Source of the DNA: JAPLUA01 sp964625855 | GTDB taxonomy: Bacteria > Verrucomicrobiota > Verrucomicrobiia > Limisphaerales > UBA8199 | Assembly (NCBI GenBank): GCA_964625855.1 | Contig: CAZVFC010000018.1 | Coordinates: 1 to 64,000, forward strand | Direction: 5' to 3' | DNA: 64,000 nucleotides | Part shown: positions 35,363 through 42,792 of the stretch, piece after piece | Position numbering within the stretch: the stretch's first letter is position 1 | Layout: each line of letters starts with the position of its first letter | Translations under genes and position numbers: made by a program | Notes under the pieces: model-generated | The model's input: only the letters and a program-made list of their open reading frames with translations | Told to the model about the DNA's origin: nothing | The model's database searches: none

Positions 35363-37153
35363 ATGAAATCCTTGCGTACTGTGGTTTGCGGCGTCTTCCT
35401 CGGCCTGACTTTGGTGGTGCTGCGAGTGACTGCGGCCGAACCCGTTTGGAATATCCGGAATATCCCGCTGGAGCGGGTTTCGGTGGTGGCGCATCGCGGG
35501 GCCGGAGACCTTGCGCCGGAAAACACGATGGAAGCGCTCGAACTGTCCTGGAGCATGGGCTGTATCCCGGAGTTGGATGTGCGAACCACGAAGGACGGGC
35601 ACCTGATGATGTTCCACGACAAGAATTTTGCGCGGATCATGCCCCAGGCGTCCCCGGAGATGAAGAAGAAGCGGCTCGAAGACCTAACCTACGAGGAGGC
35701 CAAGCAACTCGATGTCGGCGCGTTTCGCGGCCCTCAATTCGCCGGGCAGCGCATCGTGAGTCTGGCTGAGATTGTCGCGGCGCTCAGGAAAGACCGGAAA
35801 CGGTCGGCGTATATTGACGTCAAGAATGTGGATTTTGCCCAGATGGCGAAAGAGACGGAAGACGTGCACGAGCAGATCGTGCTGGCGACCGGCTCGGAAG
35901 CAGATTGCGCGCGTTGGAAGGCGGTGGCGCCGCGCAGCGAGGCGTTCTTGTGGATCGGCACGTGGGGCGACACGAACGACGTGAAGGTGGAGAAGCGGTT
36001 TGCGGGGCTGCGCGAGATCGGGTTCGCCCACATTGACCGGCTCCAGGTCCACTGCCATTTCAACACCAACAATGACCGGATGGTGCCCAGCGATGAGTTC
36101 GTCCGCCGCGCGGGCCTCGAGGTGCGCGGGCGGGGGATCGAATTCCAGACGATGCCGTGGGACGTGCCGCACACCGAGGCGATCTACACCCGGCTATTCG
36201 ACCTCGGCACGGAGGGACTTGGGACCGACCGGCCGGATGTGGCGTTGAGCGCGCTGCGCGCGTACTATAAGAACGGACCGAAGAACTGGAACGTGCGCGA
36301 CCACATTCCGCTCTCCCAATTCACGATGCAGGCGCATCGGGGTGCGGGCGACCTGGCGCCTGAAGGCTCGATGGAGGCGTTTGAACTGGGCTGGAAGCTG
36401 GGGTGTATTCCGGAGGCGGATTTGCGGCAGACCAAGGACGGGGTCATCGTCTCATTCCATGACAACAACTTCGCCCGGATTCTGCCGAACGCCCCGGACG
36501 AACTGAAGAAGAAGGGCGTTGCTGACCTGACGTTTGCAGAGGTCAAGAAGCTCGATGTCGGCAGCTTCCGCAATGAGAAGTTCGCTGGTCAACGAGTGAG
36601 CAGCCTCGCCGAAATGGTTGGCATCTTGAAAGCGCATCCGGAACGCTCGCTCTACATTGACATTAAGAAGGTTGATTTCCGAAAGCTCGCGGCGGAGACC
36701 GTCGGCGTCCATGAGCAGTTGATTCTGGCCAGCACGAAGTATGACGAGATCAAGCTCTGGCGGCAGGTCGCCCCCAGGTCCCGCACGATCCACTGGATGG
36801 GCGGTCCTCAGAGCTGGATGAGCGGCTCGCCGGACGCGCCGGACGGACCCCAGGCCAAGCTCGCCCAGCGGCTGGCAGAACTCCGTAAAGTGAATTTCAA
36901 AGACATTGACACGCTGCAGATTCACGTTAACACCAGCCCCGAGGGGGTCTTTTACCCGAGCGAAGACTTCCTGCGCGAAGCCGGGAACGAGCTGCGCACC
37001 TATGGCATCCTGTTTCAGACGCTGGCTTGGAAGCAGAAAGACCCAAAGGTCTTTCACCGCCTGCTCGACCTGGGTTGCGCCAGTTTCGCCACGGACTACC
37101 CTGACGTAGCGATGGAAGCGGTCCGCGACTATTACAAAGCACGGGGAATTTAG
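35363..37153 (+). CDS. Secreted tandem-domain glycerophosphodiester phosphodiesterase
   Basis: The 596-residue protein has a signal peptide (MKSLRTVVCGVFLGLTLVVL). Two GDPD TIM barrels follow in tandem. The first has VVAHRGAGDLAPENTMEALE with ELDVRTTKDGHLMMFHD; the second has MQAHRGAGDLAPEGSMEAFE with EADLRQTKDGVIVSFHD. The HR, the E-x-D pair and the later HD are the metal and catalytic positions, and all are kept in the first copy; in the second the E-A-D pattern and FHD are also kept. Both copies continue with matching phrases, SLAEIVAALRKDRKRSAYID and SLAEMVGILKAHPERSLYID. It converges on the aclA-like gene with a 4-base stop overlap. Confidence 0.87.
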   Translation: MKSLRTVVCGVFLGLTLVVLRVTAAEPVWNIRNIPLERVSVVAHRGAGDLAPENTMEALELSWSMGCIPELDVRTTKDGHLMMFHDKNFARIMPQASPEMKKKRLEDLTYEEAKQLDVGAFRGPQFAGQRIVSLAEIVAALRKDRKRSAYIDVKNVDFAQMAKETEDVHEQIVLATGSEADCARWKAVAPRSEAFLWIGTWGDTNDVKVEKRFAGLREIGFAHIDRLQVHCHFNTNNDRMVPSDEFVRRAGLEVRGRGIEFQTMPWDVPHTEAIYTRLFDLGTEGLGTDRPDVALSALRAYYKNGPKNWNVRDHIPLSQFTMQAHRGAGDLAPEGSMEAFELGWKLGCIPEADLRQTKDGVIVSFHDNNFARILPNAPDELKKKGVADLTFAEVKKLDVGSFRNEKFAGQRVSSLAEMVGILKAHPERSLYIDIKKVDFRKLAAETVGVHEQLILASTKYDEIKLWRQVAPRSRTIHWMGGPQSWMSGSPDAPDGPQAKLAQRLAELRKVNFKDIDTLQIHVNTSPEGVFYPSEDFLREAGNELRTYGILFQTLAWKQKDPKVFHRLLDLGCASFATDYPDVAMEAVRDYYKARGI

Positions 37154-39228
37154 TCGCGCGGCCGGGTCAACATCTTGCACTCGCTGACGGGAACGCGCAT
37201 GTCCATATCGGTGCCGAAATCGCGGTGGTCGAGATACTCGGCGGCGCCGCCGGCTACGCGGCCCAAGGCGAAGGTGATAAATGGCAGATCAACTGCGCGG
37301 TCCATCGTGATCTTCTTCTCAACCAACAGCGGCCAGGTGCAGCCCATGCAGACGCAGGCGAGGACGGCGTCCACATTCACCGCGTGAACTTTGGTCGTCA
37401 CGCCTTGGTTCATGAGCTCGCGCGCGAGACGGTGATAGAAGTCGAGGAAGACATTGTACAGGCCCTTCTCCTCCAGATACCGGCTGATCACGCGCTCACG
37501 AGGATCATAGTTGACCGTTTCCCGGTTAAACACCGGATGCCCCAGGCACGGCACCTTCTCAATGTCCACTCCCGCGTCCTTCGCCGCCAGTTTCCGACGG
37601 TGGTAGTCACTGGCGCAGGCCTGTGACAGTTCGTCGAGATCCGGCGCGTTCTGCCGGTCATACGGGTTGGTGAGTTTGGTCGGGTCGAAGACCTTGATCA
37701 GGAATCGGGCCGCCTCCTTGCCGTTGCCACCATGCACAGAGCCAATCGCACCCAGTGTCGCCATCATAGCTGTGTTGGGCTCGTTGCCCGCCGAGGCGGC
37801 CAGTTTGGCCCCCTGCGCCGAAATGGTGCCCGGCCCGTTTGTGACCGCCGCCGTCAAGCACATCTCGAATAACCGGGCTTCGAAATCGTGCGCCGGGGGT
37901 GAGCCGAGCCAGGAAAGCAGGACGCTATGTGCAAACGACCCCGGCCGCTGCATCAACACCGGCAACGAGTAGCCGTGAATTCGCGGAGTGGCGCCGTCGT
38001 TGGAGGATGCGTGCGATGCGTGGCGCATGGGCAGGCGCGTCACCACCCGTCCCAAGCCGCCCTTGAGTTGCTGGGCGAGCAGTTTGTCATACGGGCTGGG
38101 AATGGTGCCCGGCCGGAGGGCGAGCCGCCTGGGCAGTTTGTTTGCCAGGACGCCCAGATCAACAATCCACGGATTCAAGGCCAGCGGGCGGACGGGTTTG
38201 AAGTCCGGCTTGATGCGCAACGCCTCCATCAGGACCTGCGCGGCCGGCACCAGCGCGTGCAAAGTGGTGGTGCGGATGCCGCGCCGCGCGTGCCCAAGAT
38301 TCCTCCGCGCGGTCCTGGGATCGGCCGGATCAAACGGTGCCACGCCAAGATACTCGTCGAACAGCCGCATCTTGTCAGAGGCGGACGTGCAGCGACCCTC
38401 GACGACCGTGCCCGCGTGGCCCAGCGAGATGTCGCGTCCTTCGGCAAACGCGCCGGCCACATAAACCAGCAGCGGCTTCGAGTATTTCCGCTGGGCCATT
38501 AGCTCGATGGCATCGCGCTCGTAAGTGCCACCGGGTTCGACGTAAAGGACGATGATCTTCGTGCGCTTGTCCCTCTCGGCCAGGACAAGGAAATCCTGCA
38601 GCGGCGTCAGGATCAGTGGGTCCTTGCCCGTCGAGATGCCGAACGAAATGCCCAGACCGGCCGATTGCAGATAAGAGGCAATCGTGTTCACCATGTTGCC
38701 GGAGTTCGAGATGATCGTCGCGCTGCCGGGCAGGAACGATTCGCCGGGCGTATCGCCGCCCACCGCGCCTACTCGGACACCAGCGTGCGCGTTGATGATG
38801 CCCAGCGTGTTGCAGCCGATGATGTCCATGCGTGCCAGGTTGCACACGTGTCTGAGCTTGGCCGTTACCTCGACCGACACGTGTTCGGTAATGACGAAGA
38901 TGGTCTCGACAGTGCCTTCACCGTCTTCAACCACTTCCTTGACGTCCCCGTAAACGGCATCCGGGGGTGAATAGACGATCACCTTGTTGGGCCGTTCCTT
39001 GGCCGGGAGGTTCTTCATGAGATCCTCGAACTGGCCGAACACGCGGATGTCCCGTCCGCCGGGCACCTTGATGAGCTCGTTCTCTTTACCCAATGCCCAG
39101 CCACCCACAATGTTGTCGCAATACTGCTGCGAGACAATGCTGACTTTCATCGCCTCGCGTCCGGTCACGTTGGAGACGGCCACGCGGTCGCCTTTGTTTA
39201 GGATGCTGCAAAGAGTGGTGGCGATCAT
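37150..39228 (-). CDS. aclA: ATP-citrate lyase-like large subunit (CoA-ligase plus citryl-CoA lyase/citrate synthase domain)
   Basis: The protein has 692 residues from ATG 39228, which overlaps the stop of the upstream gene (ATGA). The first half is the succinyl-CoA-synthetase alpha-like CoA-binding and ligase module: GCNTLGIINAHAGVRVGAVG, then GSATIISNSGNMVNTIASYL and SLGHAGTVVEG, whose His is the phosphohistidine of the family. The second half is the citrate-synthase-like domain: LGHPVFNRETVNYDPRERVI, then VHAVNVDAVLACVCMGCTWP, with conserved His and Asp. This order matches the AclA type of heteromeric ATP-citrate lyase. A citryl-CoA-synthetase/lyase-like role or an uncharacterised paralogue cannot be excluded. 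Confidence 0.75.
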   Translation of the reverse strand: MIATTLCSILNKGDRVAVSNVTGREAMKVSIVSQQYCDNIVGGWALGKENELIKVPGGRDIRVFGQFEDLMKNLPAKERPNKVIVYSPPDAVYGDVKEVVEDGEGTVETIFVITEHVSVEVTAKLRHVCNLARMDIIGCNTLGIINAHAGVRVGAVGGDTPGESFLPGSATIISNSGNMVNTIASYLQSAGLGISFGISTGKDPLILTPLQDFLVLAERDKRTKIIVLYVEPGGTYERDAIELMAQRKYSKPLLVYVAGAFAEGRDISLGHAGTVVEGRCTSASDKMRLFDEYLGVAPFDPADPRTARRNLGHARRGIRTTTLHALVPAAQVLMEALRIKPDFKPVRPLALNPWIVDLGVLANKLPRRLALRPGTIPSPYDKLLAQQLKGGLGRVVTRLPMRHASHASSNDGATPRIHGYSLPVLMQRPGSFAHSVLLSWLGSPPAHDFEARLFEMCLTAAVTNGPGTISAQGAKLAASAGNEPNTAMMATLGAIGSVHGGNGKEAARFLIKVFDPTKLTNPYDRQNAPDLDELSQACASDYHRRKLAAKDAGVDIEKVPCLGHPVFNRETVNYDPRERVISRYLEEKGLYNVFLDFYHRLARELMNQGVTTKVHAVNVDAVLACVCMGCTWPLLVEKKITMDRAVDLPFITFALGRVAGGAAEYLDHRDFGTDMDMRVPVSECKMLTRPRD

Positions 39229-40469
39229 GATCGGCCTTTCTGGCTGAGCTTTTCGCACGCGCGCATGAGCGACACGGCGTATTCCGCCACCAGGGTGATG
39301 GGGGTGTCGGGACCGAAAATCACATGGGGCAGGCTCAGATTGGTGAGCACTTTGTTCAGCGCCACCATTCCCTGCACGAGGTGGGCGCCGCCGCGACCCA
39401 CCACGACCGGAACCGAAACGGGGCCTTTGGCGTCCACGCATTCTTGCAGCGCCTCTGCGATGGCTGAGAACGTCACATCAATCAATGTGTTGTTGGCCTT
39501 GCCCCCCAGAATCAACAGCAGCGCGCATCTATGGAGATAGTGGTCGAAGCAGAGCGCGGCGCTCTTCTTCATTCGCTCATACGGGGGATTCCCGCCGAAG
39601 TCCGACAGAAGTATAGGTTCACCGCCAAGCTGGGTCAGCGTCTCCGTAACGATCGTGCTGGCGCCGCCCCCAAAGAGCAGCGGCAGGATTTTCGTGCCGC
39701 CCAGCGAAGAGACGTGCGCCTGGCCTTGGTGGCTCGAGGTGGCCCACACGTTCATCTCCGCCTCGAAGGCGGTTTCCTGCGACGGGTATTCGGGCCAATC
39801 CAAGCCGAGGTCCCGCGCCTTGAAATTATTCTCGTCGAAGGTGGCTTTGAAGTCGCACGCCCAGATCTGGCCGTCTTTGGTCACGCGCCACGGATTCACC
39901 TCGCAGCTCAGCATGCCGGTGGAGATAAACATGTCCCAAAGGTTCACGAACACGATGCTCAGGCGTGAGTTCAGTTTGCCCTTCACCCCGAGCCTCGTCA
40001 GCGCCTCCGAGGCTTGGTAGGCGTTGAGACCTCGAAAGACGCTCAGTGGCACCGTCACCTTGTCTTCCTCGGAGATCGCCTCGACCTCCACGCCGCCCCG
40101 GAGCGAGACCGTGAATGCGGGGGAGAGCGTATGAGAACTGTAGCTGATGGCGGTGAAAATCTCCATGTCGGCAGGTACCGACTGAACGACGTAGGCGCTG
40201 CGGGGACTCTGGCCGTGGATCTCCTCGGCGGCAACGTCGCGAAGGACCCGGAGGGCATCGCGGAAACTTTCCACTTTGCGCACCAAGCCCGCTTTCCCGC
40301 GTTTGCCGGCCAGAACGTCCGGTTTGACAATGCCCGCGCCCCACTTGCTGAGTTTCTCCTTCAGTTTCGACTCCGTCACCGGTTCGGACACATGTTCGGG
40401 CACCGGGATCTTGTACAGGGGGGCGAAGTGTTCGAGAAAGACCAACTCGCCGATTCGAGTGCTTGTCAT
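39225..40469 (-). CDS. aclB: ATP-citrate lyase-like small subunit (ATP-grasp plus citrate-binding domain)
   Basis: The 414-residue protein has an N-terminal ATP-grasp fold (GAGIVKPDVLAGKRGKAGLV, then YVVQSVPADMEIFTAISYSS; metal site in LSCEVNPWRV followed by DFKATFDENN). A C-terminal Rossmann-like citrate-binding domain has LGGTKILPLLFGGGASTIVT and LLSDFGGNPPYERMKKSAAL. Length and domain order match AclB of heteromeric ATP-citrate lyases rather than SucC. It is the first gene of a two-gene operon with the large subunit and overlaps it by four bases. The pair could cleave citrate to acetyl-CoA and oxaloacetate. Confidence 0.75.
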   Translation of the reverse strand: MTSTRIGELVFLEHFAPLYKIPVPEHVSEPVTESKLKEKLSKWGAGIVKPDVLAGKRGKAGLVRKVESFRDALRVLRDVAAEEIHGQSPRSAYVVQSVPADMEIFTAISYSSHTLSPAFTVSLRGGVEVEAISEEDKVTVPLSVFRGLNAYQASEALTRLGVKGKLNSRLSIVFVNLWDMFISTGMLSCEVNPWRVTKDGQIWACDFKATFDENNFKARDLGLDWPEYPSQETAFEAEMNVWATSSHQGQAHVSSLGGTKILPLLFGGGASTIVTETLTQLGGEPILLSDFGGNPPYERMKKSAALCFDHYLHRCALLLILGGKANNTLIDVTFSAIAEALQECVDAKGPVSVPVVVGRGGAHLVQGMVALNKVLTNLSLPHVIFGPDTPITLVAEYAVSLMRACEKLSQKGRS

Positions 40470-40722
40470 GTTAGGGATGCGGACCGACTGATTTCATCAC
40501 TTCATGAGAGACGGAGACGTGATCTTCGTCAATGCTTATGTAGCCAGTTCATGCCGCTGGAAGCGAATCTTGACTGTACTACTAATCTGGCATAACGGGG
40601 GAATGCCTGGTTCCTCAACCGACGGTAATAAAGTAAACTTGGCGCAAGGACCGTGATGAAGTTGCAGAAAGCAGTACTTACTCGTTTGTTGAGAGAGATA
40701 CCGATGGAAATCGAAGCCGCGA
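40470..40722. other. Intergenic region upstream of the citrate-lyase operon
   Basis: About 250 bases of lower GC than the neighbours, which probably contain the promoter for the minus-strand aclB-aclA pair. No confident boxes or RNA structure were identified. Confidence 0.3.
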
Positions 40723-41094
40723 GTGGATGGGGCAGCGACTAGAGGGGAGATTGGAGAAAGAGGCCGATCGCGCGGGCCCGGTTTTCCCCCTCAGCCAAAG
40801 AAAGGCCCAGCACCGGCGTCCAAAGGTGCTGACAATCAAGGGGGGGTCTTCTGCGACTACGACTTTCCCGGCCTATGCGGGGATGAAGGCTACCTGATCA
40901 GCAGTGATTCCGGGGCGCCCTCGTTCGCGGTCATCAATGGCCGACTGCCGCTGCTCGGCGAGCATTTCAGTACCTACGGCACCAGCGGGCTTATCCCGTT
41001 TGACGGCGGCACAGTCAGCACCAACAACGGCATGCACAGCGTCGTTGTCGAGCCACCCACGGGGCAGCAGTTTTACCGGCTGTTCCATCAATAG
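40723..41094 (+). pseudogene. C-terminal remnant of a secreted serine-protease-like gene
   Basis: After about 40 codons of uninformative sequence the frame reads LISSDSGAPSFAVINGRLPL, then LGEHFSTYGTSG. This resembles the region around the catalytic serine of a trypsin-fold protease (GDSGAPSF). The end HSVVVEPPTGQQFYRLFHQ is the FYR-type tail seen in other secreted proteins in this window. The N-terminal barrel with His and Asp is missing, so I read it as a deletion remnant. No usable start was found. Confidence 0.45.
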
Positions 41095-41191
41095 GCCTCA
41101 AGCGGTGTCGGATGGCGAATGAGCCCTTTGCCGCGGAGGCGACACGCTGGAGGGAGCTGAGCCGAATTCGCCAGGTCGCGAGCCACATGCC

Positions 41192-41794
41192 TCAGGGAAT
41201 TGCGTTCAGCTCCGAGGCCGTCATGGGCTGGGTGCGATTGCCGAGTTCGGCTTTCACGGCTTTGACCTGTTCGGGTGTGATGGGCGATGCCTTGTTGCCC
41301 CAGGACTGGCGCATGTAAGTAAGCACGGCGGCCAGGTCGTCATCGGACAAAGCCGCGCCCATGTTCGGCATCGCGAGGTTCCATTCCTGGTCCTTGACCT
41401 TGATCGGGCCGGTGAGGCCCACCAAGGGAATTCGGATCAGGCGGTTCGGGCTGCCCAGAACCCATTCCGAGCCGACGAAGGGCGGTCCTTGGTTCGGCTT
41501 GCCCATGCCGTCGGCATTGTGGCACAGCGCGCAAATACTCTCGTACATGGCCTTCCCTCGAGTCAGGTCCAGCCCGCCGGTTGGCGGTTGATACAGAGTC
41601 AGTTCGGCAACCGAGTGGTAGGGAGCATAGACCTGCGGGCTAAACCACCCGCCGTTGTGGTCGAAGTAAATCATGCCCCAGTAGAGAATCAGGAAGGGCA
41701 GAATCAGCAGCAGGATCGGCACCGCGGCTGCTCCCGCTCTGGGTTCAGCGGCCTCCGAAGCGATCGGCACGGGTTGGTTGGCTTCGGGGCTCAT
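41192..41794 (-). CDS. Membrane-anchored monoheme cytochrome c
   Basis: The 200-residue protein has a single transmembrane anchor (VPILLLILPFLILYWGMIYF, about residues 25-44). A class I cytochrome c domain follows with CALCHNADGMG (CxxCH near residue 88), FVGSEWVLG and the Met-ligand region LAMPNMGAALSDDDLAAVLTY, split as LAMPNMG and DDLAAVLTYM. It is the last gene of the act operon and its start overlaps the end of the CcoO-like gene by four bases. By position it could replace CcoP, but it has one haem rather than two and no N-terminal CcoP signature. Confidence 0.82.
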   Translation of the reverse strand: MSPEANQPVPIASEAAEPRAGAAAVPILLLILPFLILYWGMIYFDHNGGWFSPQVYAPYHSVAELTLYQPPTGGLDLTRGKAMYESICALCHNADGMGKPNQGPPFVGSEWVLGSPNRLIRIPLVGLTGPIKVKDQEWNLAMPNMGAALSDDDLAAVLTYMRQSWGNKASPITPEQVKAVKAELGNRTQPMTASELNAIP

Positions 41795-42792
41795 TTGGCG
41801 GCTGGATTGGCCGGGGCGGCGTTAGTGGCCATGGGCCCGGAGCCCGGGGGTGCATTGGTGGCAGGCGCGTCGGTGACGGAGACGGTCGTTAGCGGCGCTA
41901 CGAACAATGGCGCATCCGCCCGCAGACTAATGAGGTAGGCAGCAAGCGCCCGGGCCTCCTGCTTCGGGACCACTTCGTAACCTGGTTCAGGCGCCGCTTC
42001 GGCAGGCAGACTCAACGCCTCCGGCGAGGGAACCCGCTCAATCCTGCGCCTCTCGAACAGGAAGCGATAGGGCGGCATGGTGGACTCCTTTTCGTAAAGC
42101 CGCGGCGCATAGAGATGGCGCAGATGCCAATTGGCGTCGGGCAGGCGCAAACCGACGTTCGCCAGGTCGGGCCCGATGCGCTGGCGGCCTGGCATCACCG
42201 GGTAGTCGAAAAGGAAATCCTCGGCAACGGTGCGCCGCCGGCCCCAGCCGCGCGTGAGGTCGGGTCCGATCGGGACGATCCAGACCTGAGCTTTGGCCCC
42301 GGCGGCGTTCAAGTTCTTGACGGCGGCATCGGCCTCTCCTTTAGTCAAGCCCTGCCGGACAGGTTGCGGCAACCGGGTGAGCAGTTCCTTGGCGTCCGCC
42401 TCGGACCAGGCCTGGATGGCGGCGGGCGCGTTGCCCTTGGCTGCCGCCGCAATGCGTCGCTCGGTCTCGGTGGGGAGGATTCCACACTTCAGCGTGAGCA
42501 GAGCCGCGACGAGCGCGGGTTCATTTGTGCCCGCCTCGTTCAGGACCACGTCGCACAGGGTCCCGCTTTGCCGGACCTGCTGGCTGTGGCAACTGGCGCA
42601 GCCGTTGGCGCGATAGACCTGGAGCCCCTGCTGCGCCAGGCCGGACCGCGCGAGGGGATAAGTCGCCCCGCCGCTAAGCGTGTTGGTCTGCTGCAACTGG
42701 CCCACCTGCACCTGCGGCGCCAGCACAAACCCGCACCAGGAACTAGCCAGCGCGAAGAACGCCGCGAGGAATATCAGCGGGCCGTGGTTCAT
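41791..42792 (-). CDS. CcoO/FixO-like cytochrome c with an inserted L7/L12-like domain
   Basis: The 333-residue protein has one N-terminal membrane helix (LIFLAAFFALASSWCGFVLA). The haem site CASCHSQQVR (C65-H69), GPDLANVG (207-214), WHLRHLYAPR and the Met-ligand segment STMPPYRFLF (M239) are those of CcoO, the monoheme subunit of cbb3 oxidases. Between CHSQQVR and the conserved GRQRIGPDL lie about 90 extra residues (79-171): DVVLNEAGTN, then AKELLTRLPQPVRQGLTKGE and KNLNAAGAKAQV, which read like the C-terminal domain of ribosomal protein bL12. The protein ends in a Pro/Ala/Thr-rich tail. It overlaps both neighbours by four bases. Confidence 0.8.
   Translation of the reverse strand: MNHGPLIFLAAFFALASSWCGFVLAPQVQVGQLQQTNTLSGGATYPLARSGLAQQGLQVYRANGCASCHSQQVRQSGTLCDVVLNEAGTNEPALVAALLTLKCGILPTETERRIAAAAKGNAPAAIQAWSEADAKELLTRLPQPVRQGLTKGEADAAVKNLNAAGAKAQVWIVPIGPDLTRGWGRRRTVAEDFLFDYPVMPGRQRIGPDLANVGLRLPDANWHLRHLYAPRLYEKESTMPPYRFLFERRRIERVPSPEALSLPAEAAPEPGYEVVPKQEARALAAYLISLRADAPLFVAPLTTVSVTDAPATNAPPGSGPMATNAAPANPAAK
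42280..42558 (-). other. L7/L12 C-terminal-domain-like insertion within the CcoO-like gene
   Basis: These codons (residues about 79-171) align by eye with bL12: DVVLNEAGTN with DVVLKAAGAN, KELLTRLPQPVRQGLTKGEA with KDLVEGAPKPVKEGVSKAEA, and VKNLNAAGAKAQV with KKKLEEAGAKVEL. Compared with bL12 there are about 20 additional residues between the first strand-helix and the second helix (LKCGILPTETERRIAAAAKG). Confidence 0.65.

Noticed and set aside
34931..35617. 228-codon minus-strand frame across the GDPD gene start
   Set aside because: It is antisense to the signal peptide and first GDPD motifs; a shadow frame.
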